A stretch of DNA of 64,000 bases. Source: Hydractinia symbiolongicarpus. Lineage: Eukaryota; Cnidaria; Hydrozoa; Anthoathecata; Hydractiniidae. The first letter of the stretch is position 1. The number at the start of each line of letters is the position of its first letter. The notes beneath the pieces are model-generated. The model was not told where the DNA came from and did no database searches. It worked only from the letters and a program-made list of their open reading frames with translations. Location: positions 11,329,001 through 11,393,000 of the forward strand of contig NC_079888.1 in NCBI RefSeq assembly GCF_029227915.1, in the 5' to 3' direction. This document shows positions 43,717 to 56,600 of the stretch, in pieces. The position numbers and the translations under genes are program-made.

Positions 43717-46700
43717 AAAACATTCGTAGCCATGGTCATTAAAAACATGTAGAAAGTTTTCATACTGCATAAGGTGCAATGCTATCTAGTAAAATCTTTT
43801 ATGTCTCTTACAACAAAGTATAAAGAAGTAAAGAGTTGATCAAGCAAAATTGTGAGACTGTAACAAAATACAACAAGAAGCCCTGTGGCTTAAAGATTTC
43901 CGCCATTAGCAATAATCTGAAAAAGGAACTGAACTTTGAAGAGGACTGGGGGAACAAAATCATTGTATATTCTAAAATTCAATTTTTGATTATTATTGTA
44001 ACTGGAAATCATAGCTAGCACAACTTACATAAACTTCATTTAAACATCACATTTCTCTATAAGAACAATTTTAAAAGAAAAATAATAATCCTGAAAATTG
44101 ATGAACAATAAAAACAAAATAAGAACAACGGCAAGGCTGAAAATTTATCTATTTTCTCTTTTTCTCTGAAAAACAGCTAGGAAAATATCTTTAAAGGTGA
44201 CAACATTTTTTTTTTTTACATAATCAGTTAGGAAAGTTTATTTTCAGACTACATATTCTTATTTTTTTCTTTTATGACACATTGTCACGATTCTATAGCT
44301 ATAAATCTTTCACCAAAAATATTCAGCCTCAACAATTCCTCTAAATTAAAATTCATGAATAATTAGCTTTAGTCTACGTGCTTGCAAAATTGTACGGAGC
44401 GAAATGACGTTAATAACATCAAAGATGGCGCATTATAAGGCGATCTTCATTATGCTACACTGCACGAGCTTTAACTTTCGATTATAAACTTTAAAATAAA
44501 GTAATGTTCATTGGATAATAAAACAATTTTTTGAACTGTTAAGATTCTTATTGGCTTAAAACTCAATTTAGCCTTGTTCTCAGAAAAAAATCTGTCAAAA
44601 CGAGGATTTAAGCTTTAGCCTGGATAAGTTTTAGGCGTCCAGGCTCTGGGCTCTCTCTATCTATCTATCTCTCTCTATATCTTCCCAGGCGATATTAAAG
44701 ATTCCGCCTTCGCCGGCGAAAATCAATAATAATCTCTCCTTTTTTAAGAAAACAAAAATAATCATGATAAGGGTTACTTACAGACTCCCACTGATTGTTT
44801 TTGCATAGTGCGTCTGTTTTACATTAAAAGTTCATTGAAACATGCTTTAGGTACACTACCTCTTCAGAAAAGAAAATATATACATTTGAAATCATGGAAG
44901 ACTCATGACAGGCTGAAAATGAAAAATGAAAAAGAATCATTTAAATTCTAAATCTTAAACTACAAAATTAAGTTCAAGATTTTGTTTAATTTTTAAACTG
45001 GTCTGGTCACCCTGTGAAAGTAGTAATCAGGACATTTAATAGTTTAGGCCATCCAGAAAAGATCAGTATTGTTCCAATTAGTGGCTTGTCGAAACATAAG
45101 CAAAATGACAAAATGCTGCGGGAACTCAAAAATTTTCAAAAAAGAAGAACTTCAAAAAAACCAGTTTCTCACAGTATACATAGGCTCCTCTCTGAATACC
45201 GTTTTTTTAAGACATTGAAAAAGAAAATATAATAACTTCTTCACTAAACTAAAACACAACATAGAAAAATAAATTACTGCAGTAAACAACTCAGGAAGAT
45301 GGGTAAAACAAACTGTCCTCTACAGATATATGTTACCTCATTACTCCAAAAACTTAAAAAAACACAGGCTTGCTTTCTTGTTCTGCATGGATGGTTAAGA
45401 GGGTGTTAATATGCATTGGTAATAAGAAATGAGAAACCACAACAACTATTCATTGTACGACAACATTTTATTGTACGCTTTTAGAGTCATTGCTTGACAT
45501 GTTATTCTACCTAGATGAGTTTCTAACATTACACAAGACTTGTATATGTATTATTTGAAGTTGAAAAGAGAATTAATACCCAAAAAAGAGTAAAAAATAA
45601 AATACATAATATATAATATAAAAAAAATTATATTTTTAGTCAATACTTTTTCAAATGATACACCATCACAGAAATGAAACAAGCTGATATATTGAACTAT
45701 ATATTTACTAGTTGTTAGCCCGTGGAAAAATCCACGGGTTCGCCCGTCGCAGCTAAGCTATCATTTTGCATGACAGACAGACAGACGGACGGAAAGACGT
45801 ATACGGGCATTATAATATAGATTTTTTTATGCTTAAATATGCAATCACTTTTCTCAAAGCATAGAAATGTAAAAAACAAAAATAAATTTAGGAAAGTTAT
45901 GAAAAGAGATTTGAAAAAGGTTAAAAATTCAAAACAAGACTACAGTTATTTATTTACATTAAATTGTCATTTTTCTTTTAAAAATATATAGAAAAAAGAT
46001 TGAGCAATTTTACTGCTTGTTTTTAGGATACAAATATATATACAAAAAAAGAAATGTAAAAAAGAAATGTAAGTGAACGAGATTTTGCAACTAAAACAAC
46101 AATTTACATACAGGAACATAAATACCAAAGAAACTCAGAGCTCTGTTGCCTTTTTCTCAATAAAAAGCACAGGTGACTCTGACATTGCATATTTAACATT
46201 CTTTGGTGAATAATTTGATTGGTTATGGAATGGCAATTCTGGCTACCAAAAGCAAGCACAAACGGCTGATACAGGAAAATATTCTCATCACTAGGATTGT
46301 ATTGTATTCAGTTGTAAAATGTAAGGTATTGTTTTTTAAATGTTAAATCTAACAAGTAAATAATAATTACTTCCAATATACAAAAATAAACAAGTATGAA
46401 ATTCTACAAATTCACAACTACAATGACTTCGAAATAAGTCTTGCGATTTTTCAAACGCACACAGCTATTAAACCTTGTGTTAAAAATTTCTGTGAAGCTA
46501 ACTGTGCCCTGTATTTTTAACATTGAACAGAATATTTTATTTAAATTTCCCAATGTTTCAGTTAGGCAAGAAAAACATGTTAACAATGCCAGTTGCCTTG
46601 AGTTTGTTTGAGACAGTAAATGTTCAAATTATCAAGCTGTGCTAAAGAATGACTTAAGTTAATTTAAGAAAGAAAAAAAGACTCTTAATAAACTGTACAA

Positions 46701-46750
46701 ATAAGCAATCGGTAATTATTTTAGTTTATTACATTATACATTAAATTTAG
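43717..46750. other. Spacer between SLC48A1 and FBXO7
   Basis: AT-rich, with a TCTA/TC-rich microsatellite at about 44650-44685 and a mini-Helitron at 45708. No coding exon was recognised; short ORFs (43836, 45014, 46404) have no supporting features. Confidence 0.5.
45708..45821 (-). mobile_element. 114-bp mini-Helitron
   Basis: On the minus strand the element begins TC ('tctatattataatgcccgta') and ends with a hairpin, 'cccgtgga' with 'tccacggg', followed by 'ctaacaactag'. TC start, 3' hairpin, CTAG end and insertion between A and T are the Helitron hallmarks. Far too small to be autonomous. Confidence 0.75.
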
Positions 46751-49700
46751 CTAATCATCTTGATTGATAGCAAGAATATCTGATATTACTTCAATCAATG
46801 CATTATAATAATTTTTCGAATACCAAAACAAAAGGAATCCCCACTTCCATGTCATCCAACCCCAAACAGTCACAATAAACCATCCATGTATTTGTACACC
46901 TAAAATGAAGCATAACATAAGAGACGCAGTGGTACTGCAGTGATGTGGAGAGTTCACCACTTACAGTATGAAGGGTGGTGGCTTCAATCCCTGCTGTTAA
47001 CTCTACACTATTGCAACAACAAGATATAGATGCCTCAAACTTTGACAAAATCTTGTCACATGTCTTTTTGTGTATCTCGTATGTCGCTTAGGTACACAAG
47101 CATGTACCTCATATTTCTGTGCACAGCAAGACCTTGTGACATGTTCGCTATTCCTGTACCCCATTGGGCCTTAATATCAGCTGTGTCAACTTTTATTTAT
47201 TTTAATAAATATAAAAGAAAACACATGATCTTTAGAAATCTGCTTTCACCATTAAACTTGGTAAGATGCCATTCTTTTTTGTAAATGGCCTTAAAATGGC
47301 CACATCCATTTTTTATGTACACGGTTTTTCGTGCACGTTGAGCAAAGTATAGCTGCACAGAAGGTGAACATTTACCAACGTGTACGTAATTTTGTACCTA
47401 AGCCCTGGAATTTAGGGCATTGGAACACTTCATGATGTACCAATAGGATAAAGAGATGATTTGGTGTAAACGAGCACACAAAACATTTGTAAATAAGAAG
47501 AATTGTTAAAGGGGAAGTTCGGCCAAAAAAAAAATTTTATTTTACTTTATAATTCCATGTACTTGTAAAAACAAAAAAAACTTTACTTCATTAAACTTGG
47601 AGTTTTGGAAATGTCTCTAATGTTGACACAAACTTCTTGAAAACGCTCCGTTTTTTAAAAAGCGCGTCAGAAAAAAATAAGTTGGGTTCTAACTCAAGTA
47701 TGACGTTTCATAGTTCAAAACATTGCATCGCTTGAAAGAGTCACAACACAGGCTACACAGTTTGCTAGAAGAATCTACTTTTTTCTAGCTATATTTCTTT
47801 TCAAATCTGTAACAAATTACTTCTTTGAAAATACAGTGTTAGTTTTGTAAGCAATGAATCAAATTCGAAGCGATTCAAGTTCTAACGAAGATGAAATTGA
47901 TGACATACCCGATTTATCCACTCTCAGACCTTTTAATTTTGAACCAGAACTTTCTTTGGAAGAACTGAATAAATTAGGAACATGTAGTTCCGAGAGTGAT
48001 GAGGAAGGAGATGAAGTTTCAAGGATCTGCAATTAAACTGGTGCCAATGCGTTGGTCACTGTAGAGCGATGGAGTCGTACAGTGAAAGCTTGTGTTGCAG
48101 GGATACAAATGAAGTTCCTGACAATCATTTTGAAGATAAAATAAACAAAAAATTTAGCCAAGCATAATTTTCTTTTTCGTGTTTAAAACCATAACAAAAC
48201 TCTACATATTCATTTTAAATATTGGTCATCGCGTTGATAAAAAAAATATGCCTACGAACACGACAACTGACGCAAAACTTCTTTCAAAATATTTTGCCTA
48301 ACATGAGTTTTTTCTGAAAAACATTTAACTCTCCTTCGCATATATTTTATTCGTTATCATTCGCTACTGCCAAAATAATCTCACAAAAAACGGTGGTTGT
48401 TTTATTTTATTCAGCTTTACAAATTGAATGAGAATGTGCGCTCAAAAATCAAAACTTGAGACGGGGGTCATTTCTTAAGATTTTCCTTTTAGGAAAACAA
48501 TGTATAACTGAAGGCGAAACTTTTGGGATGATTTGTCTGTGTAAACCAGTACTAACCACTGCACTGCCTGCCCTATATAACTTAAGGGGCGATGCAATGC
48601 ACACAGATAATTGGTACGTTTTTATTGCATCTTTTTTTAGGGGAAAGAAAGGACTTGGAAACAAACTTGTGTTATATCACAATTTCTTTTTAGTTCACTA
48701 CGTTTTGCCGGTTATAAACAGTACACGTGGTGGATACATAACAGATTGGGAAAAGGCGCTTGAAAAGTTATACCGTTGTGTGCTTTATGGGCAATTCGTA
48801 ATAAATATCCATCTGAAAATGGTATTTATATTCCATTCACGGAGAGCAAATCCGACGACAAACAACTGTATGAAAACACGGATTCCGATTCTGAATAAAA
48901 GAACCTACTTTAACCTTAGAGCTAAAGAGGGGATTGAATGCTAATGATAAAAAAAAATTATTACAATGTAAACCTTGTTTTCATATTTTCAATGGCTTTT
49001 TTTTATCTGGTTTCTCTCTTGGCGCTATATAATTTGGAACATCGTCGACTTTGGGAGCTGCATACCCTTCTTTAGTTGTAACCAAATACTTAACTTCACT
49101 TACAATATCCTCTACGTACAACCATTCCTTTTCCGTGTAAACTTTCTTGACAACCCAGGAGTCTGTAATCCTTGAGTATTGTTGCTTATAGCAATGCTCT
49201 CCAGACGATGTTTGTGCGTGGGAGGAGCCAGCTCCAGGATTAAAGTCAAGAACGGCGAGTTGTGACCTAGCAATCATTTCTGTAAGTGTAACCTCTTTGG
49301 GAAATATTTGTTGTAGAGTGAGTGGTAAACTTCCAAATTTTCTGTGTGTTTGAACTCCACGAAGTACTTTAAATCATGCAACAAAGACTTAGCCCGAACT
49401 ACAGATTTAAGGGCTTTGTAGGCAGGCGTTGTCGCTGTTCTAATTTAGAGAGTTTAGAGTGTTCACATTTGTAATATATTTTGTTGCTTTCCTATTTGTG
49501 TTTGTTCTTTACATGACACAACAAACTCAGCCATTTCTCTCGTAACTCTACCACGTTACAGTTACAAGAGGCGCAACACCAGCAGAAATGGTTTACAACA
49601 GCTTTTACCCAAGGAAACAAATCTTTAGCATTTGTTTTCTTGGCACATTTGACCAACTTTCTTTTAATGTTTTCCCCATATGCCATAAGTCGTCAAAATG

Positions 49701-52700
49701 ATGTTTAATATCCTTTCGTTCTTCTCCCATGTACTTGCGGATTTGAACGTGCCTGTCAGTTGCAATGCCTTCAATTGACAGTTGATTTTCTAAAAAACGA
49801 TAAAGAACAACAATCAATCCTTGCACTGTAACCTGGTGAATCACATCTCCAATCGTCTGCTAAGTCTAGTGCCTCATTGCTTTCTAGGTAAGACTGAAAT
49901 CGCAATTCCCGATGAGTGGAATATATTTTGTGAATCACTTGGAATATGTACGTTTTTGTATTTCGTAAAAGGTGATTTTAGACAAAAAATGTATTTTTGC
50001 AATCTGCATTATTTCTTTAAAGGCGCGTAATCACCCTTATCGAAAAAAAATTAACATATCCATTTTTTATATTTATTTCAAAGTTCAGACGGAGTTATGA
50101 CTTTCCTGAAAATTTGAGGATATAAAACCTACTAGAAATGGAAATAATGGTACTTCAATATCTTGAATTTATTGGGGTTTTTTCCAGCCCCATATTTAAC
50201 GGTCTTGTTGATCTCTTATTCTCGTCTAATAAGCGGGCCGTCGCAAAATGTTCGTGTGAAACCGTAGGTAAACAAACGACCTTATCTTTAAATTAGCACT
50301 GAGATGGAGTTCGATAAAATCGTCATTATGGTTGGCTCCGTTCACGCTGTTCTTTTTTGGCTTGTTTTTCTTTGTAAAACATGGCATCGAAAAGTGGGGG
50401 AGAATGCTCATTGTGATAGTTGAAGATAGTTGAAGCACTATGGAGATAATTAAATTTAGAGCATGAAAGGGGAAATTCTAAAAATTTAGGTATCCTAATT
50501 ATGTAGATTTGATACTTTCTCCATAAGGAAACGACTAACTGTTTGAACAAAGGAAAATAATCAAAAAGTAAGACAGCTAGCGAGGCGAAGCTGTCTTCAG
50601 AACCAACAACAAGAAGTGGTCAGTGTTGCAAAGAAGTCTGATTTCAGTAAGTTAAAACGTTTAAATAATAAAGAATAACACAGAAACTTTGATTGATTTA
50701 TCATGTTCGGAACTTTGTTGATACATTTGTAAAAGCATTACGATGGGAACACAGCTACAGATAATCTCCCTCCTTCATTATTTTTTCTGTAATGGCAGGA
50801 ATCCAGTAACCATGTGATCAATTTTGCTGTGCGTTTATTATCGCATGATTCGTGCAATGAAATGCAATGGCGGTTCTGTAGGCGAAGAGAAATTGGGGTG
50901 AGTTTGTTATTTCCATGAAACATTTGAACATGTTCTGGTTGTCAGTTTTCAATAAAATTTTCTGGGTAATGTTTTCTCATGTATATCTTTCAATTTTTAC
51001 AATAAAATAGGCACCTCAAAAAAAGTTGCCTACAGGGTGATTACGCGCCTTTAACGCATTGGTATGTGTTACCGGAAATTAAAATGGCTGAGGAAAGCAA
51101 TAAATTTCCCCACGGTCGCTTACTCACCAGTGGTTGGGATGACCATTGGTGAGCATGATGATCACTGCACAACAAATGTACGATTAGTTGAGTCCCTTTA
51201 ACTGCAATTTTATTCACTTCAGCTGGTTTAAAACAGGTGAAACAAAATCGTAGCAGAGGTAGAAGGCAAGACCAAAAACAATAAAACGCGTGCCGTTTAG
51301 GTTGGGGATATCCGCATCGGATTCGTTATCATTCTAACTATCTGGCAGATTTTTCAAATTGAACGATTCGTCTTGATTTTTCTCTTTATTACTAATTGCT
51401 TCTTCGCTGTATTCTGAAAATTCTTCTATGACAGACATCCATCGGGCGAGAAAGAAAAATCGGTATTACAGCATTTGTCCTTTCTTTTTTTTGTTCTTGA
51501 AGGATTTTTCGATGTGAAAAAAATATTCAGCACTGGGGTAAAGAAAATGAAGAAAATATAATGATTTTTTTTGACATGGTTTTGTTTTTGAAATGGCTGT
51601 AATAAATGAAACTGTGTTGAATTTTTCTAAATATGAGAAAGACAAATGTTTGGCTGTTTGGTGAAACATAGGTAACAAAAAGACTTACTTGTAAATCTCA
51701 TTCGAAGCACTCTGGTTCAAAATGTTGAGAACAAATATAAAACCCAGAGTCTTTCGGCAAGTTACCACTTCTTTTTATATCGTGTAGCCATTTATTCCAA
51801 AGCTCTTTATCTTTTTTCGCACAAGGAATCTGATAAAATACTACCCGGATTTTTCTTTCATTGTTATCTTCGTCTTTTGTCGTAAGCTTTTCGTTATTTA
51901 GGTTCTTATTTTCCTCGCTTCCCTTACCCTTTTCTGTCTTTTTATTATTGCTACTTCGATTTGTACAGCCGATGGCAGCACAGTTTGGCATATTGAAATA
52001 ATAAATATGTGTAAACAAAATGCTTCTTCATGTGATTACACCTAATCCCTAACACCGAACTTCGCTTTTTGAACTATAAAACGTCATAATTCAAACTCGA
52101 CCCAGCCTTCGTAAAAACGTAAAGGGGTCAGTATACAGAGGTGTTTTTACACGTGGTTAACACAAATTATTTATAAAAAATAAGGGTTTTATTTAAAAAG
52201 AATTATGGTATTCTTTTTTTTTCTTTTATGACTATTGATTATGAAAATATAATTTTTGACCGAACTTCACCTTTAACTTTGCACACTTAATTAAAAAAAG
52301 AACCAAATCTTTAAGTTCAAATTAATTTTAAAAATCCCTATTAAAAGGGCATTGTTCCGTATGCAGGTTTCCTTTTTCTAATTATGTATACAAAGACAAA
52401 CCACAAAATTTAAATAATATTTTACTGGGGAAAAATCCTACCTGACTCATGTGTGAGAATTCCTTTACACAGATACCCAATGAATGCCCCTGTTCCCAAT
52501 ACAGAGAAAATCATTCCTGTATACATCAGACGTCTAAATGTCATTGGATCCATTGAATATGTTATGTCTTTCCACACAGATAAATGTAAAACCAGTGTTG
52601 TCAACGCCAATACACCAGACACAAATGCCCATGCTGAACAATGGTAATTCTGGTATATAACTGCAAAACATAAACTCCCAGAGAATCCAAGTAAAATACC

Positions 52701-52760
52701 AATTATAGCAAATGCAAAACGAAGACACAATGACCAGCCTTTGTGGTGATACATTCTCAT
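46751..52760 (-). CDS. SLC48A1: Heme transporter SLC48A1 (HRG1), two coding exons
   Basis: A four-pass membrane protein that moves heme out of endosomes and lysosomes. Exon 1 (52760-52442) encodes three membrane segments ('FAFAIIGILLGFSGSLCF', 'WAFVSGVLALTTLVLHLSV', 'TGMIFSVLGTGAFIGYL'). Exon 2 (46899-46751) encodes the last one with the family's conserved 'VWGWMTWKWGFLLFWYSKNY', close to the VWSFISFKWAFLL region of HRG1, and a short acidic tail ending NQDD. Donor CAG/GTAGGA and acceptor TTTTAG/GTG are in phase (one carried base). The predicted protein has 155 residues, near the usual 146. The 5.5-kb intron holds a Kolobok transposon. Confidence 0.87.
47854..48898 (+). pseudogene. Kolobok accessory protein with P2X7-type intracellular zinc domain
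   Basis: Exon 1 starts at ATG 47854 with an acidic region ('SSNEDEIDDIPDLSTLRPF'). A frameshift near 48033 precedes the zinc motif 'NWCQC..GHCRAM' and 'SESLCC' (48036-48105). Exon 2 (48493-48613) reads 'KQCITEGETFGMICL' and 'LTTALPALYNLRGD'. Exon 3 (48694-48898) reads 'RFAGYKQYTWWIHNRLGKG', a TGA at 48761, then 'VIPLCALWAIRNKYPSENG' and a stop at 48896. The WCxC...CxxM...CC, YRQYxWW and RVIPxCxxWxIR blocks are those of the C-terminal domain of the P2X7 receptor, which also occurs alone in many invertebrate proteins. No channel part is present. The exon 1 donor could not be fixed. Confidence 0.75.
48981..51991 (-). pseudogene. Kolobok transposase with N-terminal THAP domain
   Basis: The first exon (from ATG 51991) encodes a THAP zinc finger: 'MPNCAAIGCTNRSS', 'WNKWLHDIKRSG' and 'CSQHFEPECFE'; the frame then meets TGA just before a donor at about 51682. 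Further down, 51300-51056 reads 'WSSQPLVSKRPWGNLLLSSA', where a 1-kb element interrupts. The catalytic-region blocks follow: 'IATDRHVQIRKYMGEERKDI' and 'HHFDDLWHMGKTLKE' (49844-49605), then 'LFPWVKAVVNHFCWCCASC' (49686-49492), and a C-terminal block 'RSQLAVLDFNPGAGSSHAQ' (49277-48981). Frame changes separate these blocks. Order and motifs match THAP-containing Kolobok transposases. Confidence 0.82.
50021..51050 (-). mobile_element. TTAA-flanked DNA transposon, copy 2
   Basis: Ends 'aggcgcgtaatcacccttat' and 'tacagggtgattacgcgcct', flanked by TTAA (50017-50020 and 51051-51054). Inverted relative to copy 1 at 12181-15279 and very similar to it. It lacks the nested 1.8-kb element and about 265 bp corresponding to roughly 14656-14917. 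Noncoding. Its insertion splits the Kolobok transposase. Confidence 0.88.
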
Positions 52761-52775
52761 CTTTTTTTTCTTCCT
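52761..52775 (-). promoter_or_regulatory. 3' splice acceptor 13 nt before the SLC48A1 ATG
   Basis: On the minus strand 'gtatgtttttag' (AG at 52775-52774) is followed by a 13-nt purine-rich leader and ATG at 52760. A second in-frame ATG follows two codons later. Confidence 0.5.
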
Positions 52776-53629
52776 AAAAACATACAAACTGAAAATATAA
52801 CATACTATACCTTACAGGATTATAAAAGTATTATTTATACTTTGAAAACTTTTTATCTTATTGTTTACATATGCTTACTTAAAACAACGTGACCATAAAA
52901 ACACACAACAAAACGTTATCTGGAAGTATTACTCAGCACACTCCACTTAATTAGCTAAGTTTGCTTTATAATGTCATCTGCAATTTCTTTTAAATTAAAA
53001 AATGTACCATACTTTGCATAAGGATCATTTAACCACTCAACTTTTAATTAAGATGTAAGTGATTGTAAACAGCTAGCACCTTCAAATTAACTTTTTTATC
53101 CAACTAATTAGCAACAAAGTGACTGGAGCAATGTTTATTGCATACCATTACAACAAAAAGGAATATAATGCATATTTCCCATTTAAAGTGTGATTTTTAA
53201 TATCCTAAGTGCAAATTCTCTTTTTTATAGTACAAAATATTAAAAACCTTTCCATGAAACTGGGACTTGGTCAAATATTTTTTTCTGTATTTTTAGTCAC
53301 AATATAATTTCTTGTTACAGGTAAGGCACTCTAAAATGTGTCATATTGCACTGTAATGTGTAACCAGCACTTCAATTTACGCTTTTTTCCAAAATATAAG
53401 AAAAAAAAGGTGAAACACATTACATGCTAATATAGAGAACACTAAAGATACTAATAATAAACTTCAGTACAAACGCTTCTGGATACTTTGGTTACCTAAT
53501 TTAAACAACAAAAGATATACAACAATACATTTATTTAATTATACCAGAAATATACAGTAGTCTAAAAAAGCACTTCATTCATTCCACAGACACTAAAAAT
53601 TTCTAATTAGTATAAAACAGATGTATGGT

Positions 53630-56600
53630 CTATCCCTCCTCCATAGAAACTTGCTCTTTATCGACCATTCCATCTGGCGGTGTGCTCTCTAAAATACATA
53701 AATAATTATTAGTTCCCAACAAACTGAAGCTATTAATCTCACAAGGTAAAAAATATGAATCAAAATGGTTTGTCAGGAAAATAAATCACCGGTTAAGTAG
53801 TAGAAAAAAATGTTATTTATAATTAAAAATAATGTTTATATTTATGGTTGACTGGTATAGAATATACGTTTTGATGGGTCTGTCTAAAAACGGAATTTTA
53901 TCCTGCCTTAGGTAAAATTTGACGTATAATTTGTTCCACATTATCTGTTTCTACCAAGACAATTGCAGCTGAAAATTATTCATTAAACAATTATTACATT
54001 TTGTTTAGAACTAAGATCTGAATCTTTAACAAGAAGCCCTGGGGGCTCTAAGAATTTCCGTGCGCTACCAAAATATTTGATGAAAACCTGCTAATTCGTT
54101 GTGTTATTGTTCCAAACATTCGAAGGGGTTTGGTGCATGAACCTCTGAAGATAAAGCACACCAGTGACATTATATCTTACAACAAACGCAAACAAAACGA
54201 AACGTGTCATTAAACTCACATTTTAAAAGAAATTGTTAATACAACTGTTTATGGTCTTAAATGGCAATAGTTGACAAAAAATCAAAATTTTGATGTCGCC
54301 ATCATTTTCAGCATACTTTTTTTATTAACTGTGTCAATTTTTGTCGCAAATAAAGCAGTTTTAATTTTTGGATAAATTTTGGCCTGAAATGACATTTAGG
54401 TGACAAAAAATCAAACTTTTGTACCATCATCATTTTCAGCATACTTTATTTGTTAACTGTGCCAGATTTAGCCGAAAATGAAGTGGTTTTAATTTTTGGA
54501 CCAATTTTGGCCAAAAATGGCATTTAGGTGACAAAAATCAAAATTTTGATGTCACCATTATGTTCAGCATACTTTTTTTGTTAATTGTGCCAAAACTTGT
54601 CAAAAATAAAGTAGTTTTAATTTTTGGACCATTTTTGGCCTAAAATGACATTTAGGTAACAAGAAATCACAATTTTGATGTCACCATTATGTTCAGCATA
54701 CTTTATTTGTTAACTGTGCCAAATTTTGTTGAAAATAAAGTAGTTCTAATTTTTGGACCAATTTTGGCCTAAAATGACATTTAGGTGACAAAAATCAAAA
54801 TTATTATGTCACCATTATGTTCAGCATACTTTTTTTGTTAACTGTGCCGAATTTTGTTGAAAAAAATACCAATTTTGGCCTGAAACGTCAATACGAGACT
54901 TCCCAGTAGTTAAGGAGCTTGGGTACGAAGTTTACATCTGTGACGGAACAACGTGAAATCCCAGGGTCGATTTTTTCTCAAAAAATGCTCCGAAAGAAAA
55001 AAACGACGGTTTTAAAGAATTTCCTACGCCTTCGGGCGCAGAAATTCAACAATTTTTTTAAATTACTGTATTATCTTTTTTTTAAAGAATTTTATTAGAT
55101 TTTGAAAGACTCATGAACCCTGAATAACAAGGAAAACTCTACCCAGTTTCAAAGGAACAACACCTCAATGATTGGCAAAATATTTTCAATTAGTCTTTAA
55201 TAAGCAAATGGAAAAAATGTATTTGCAAATATTATTTTTAAGTTTTTGAAATAAATTTTTTTTTCTATTTTTGTTCGCATCTATGGTCTTAATATTGGTT
55301 ATTATTATTTTTTAACTAGTTGTTAGCCTATGATAATTTCCACAGAATATCAACTGCCATACATATTTCCAGCATTGCTATTTTGTGCAGCCTTGCCTAC
55401 CTGTTAACATGAAGTAATGAAATTTACCTGGAAAGGGATTATTACTATGACTGTAAGTGCGGTTAGAAAGGGCTTTTTTGATTACAAACCTGTTTTTAAA
55501 ATTGGCTCACAGACAGCAAGTATTACAATTAAGATAAAAAGTTAGACCAATTAGTATTATGAACTTCTTAGCCCTAGGTTTAACCAATTAGTGTTAAGCA
55601 TGAAAAAACTGTTTAGAGATACCTGTTGATAGATTATTTGATAATTCATTATCATTATCATTGACTTCATCTTCTTTCACGGTTGTGTTCTTCTCCTTAG
55701 AAGGTGTAGCTAGCTCACCAACTTGTGTATTACTTTTTGCATCATCATCGTTAACTTTCTCCTTACATAGTAACATACTCTCTAAAGATTCCTGAGGATT
55801 TTTGTTGGTTTCATTTTTAACAGCTGCTTCATTGTTTGTTGTATCGCTTTCTACAACTCGTTCCACACTAGTATTAGAGGCCTTTGCTTCTTCATCAGGA
55901 ACAGGCTTCTTAACTGGTGGTTTTATTTCAGTCTCAATATAACCATTTTGATTAGTCTCTGGAATGTCTTCAACATGTGAGCGCCTAGGATATGTAAGAA
56001 AAAGTTGTAATTTGTTTTACCAATTTCAACAAAAATTTATTCATCTTTTACCTCCATAAAATGATATCTTATATCTGATAAAAATGTAATTTATATTCTT
56101 CTGATATTCCTCTAAAGTTTAAAAGTTTGAATATCATGACAATAACATAATTATCTAGGAGCTAGTCTAGAGGTCTACAATATTGATTTACTTTGTTTCT
56201 TTATGCCTCTTTGAATGACCCAGAATATATGAAATAAAACACCTACTTTAAAATTGGTCTTTGTTCCAGTGGAATATGATTTACTGTGCTTACAACCAGT
56301 ATGTTCTGTGCAAAAGAAAACACAATTTTTTATAATCGAGAATAAATATTCAAGATGTGGTTAATGTTTAATTAAAAAAAAAACAACAAAAAAGGTGTCA
56401 ATGTGACTGAAGATTAAGAATTGAAGTCACTATTTAATACCATCATGTTGAAATTAAGAGTTGACATTTCAAAGACAAGTATATGTTTAGTGACACTGTA
56501 AATGAAGATGAACAAACAATTTACCTTTTCTAGTCCACGGAAGAATTTTGCAGTTGATTTATAATGCTTCTTTGGATTTGTTAACAATTCAGAAACTCTC

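Larger units (their letters stand above)
47510..52272. mobile_element. Kolobok-type DNA transposon inside the SLC48A1 intron
   Basis: Inverted termini 'aggggaagttcggcc' (47510) and 'gaccgaacttcacct' (ending 52272), each flanked by TTAA (47506-47509, 52273-52276). TTAA target sites and a THAP-type transposase define the Kolobok group. It carries two convergent genes: a P2X7-type zinc-domain gene on the plus strand and the transposase on the minus strand. A 1-kb TTAA-flanked element is inserted in the transposase. All coding parts are degraded. Confidence 0.88.

Noticed and set aside
46803-47048. 81-residue ORF next to SLC48A1 exon 2
   Set aside because: Out-of-frame shadow of exon 2 that reads into the intron.
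48456-48944. 162-residue ORF as an independent gene
   Set aside because: Only part of it (exon 2, to 48613) is in the coding frame; the P2X7-type blocks after 48694 are read in another frame after an intron.
52534-52728. Small Cys-rich ORF overlapping SLC48A1 exon 1
   Set aside because: Out-of-frame shadow of the HRG1 coding exon.
55316-55360. Second mini-Helitron ('ctagttgttagcc')
   Set aside because: Only the first 13 bases match; the hairpin is lost and no opposite end was found.
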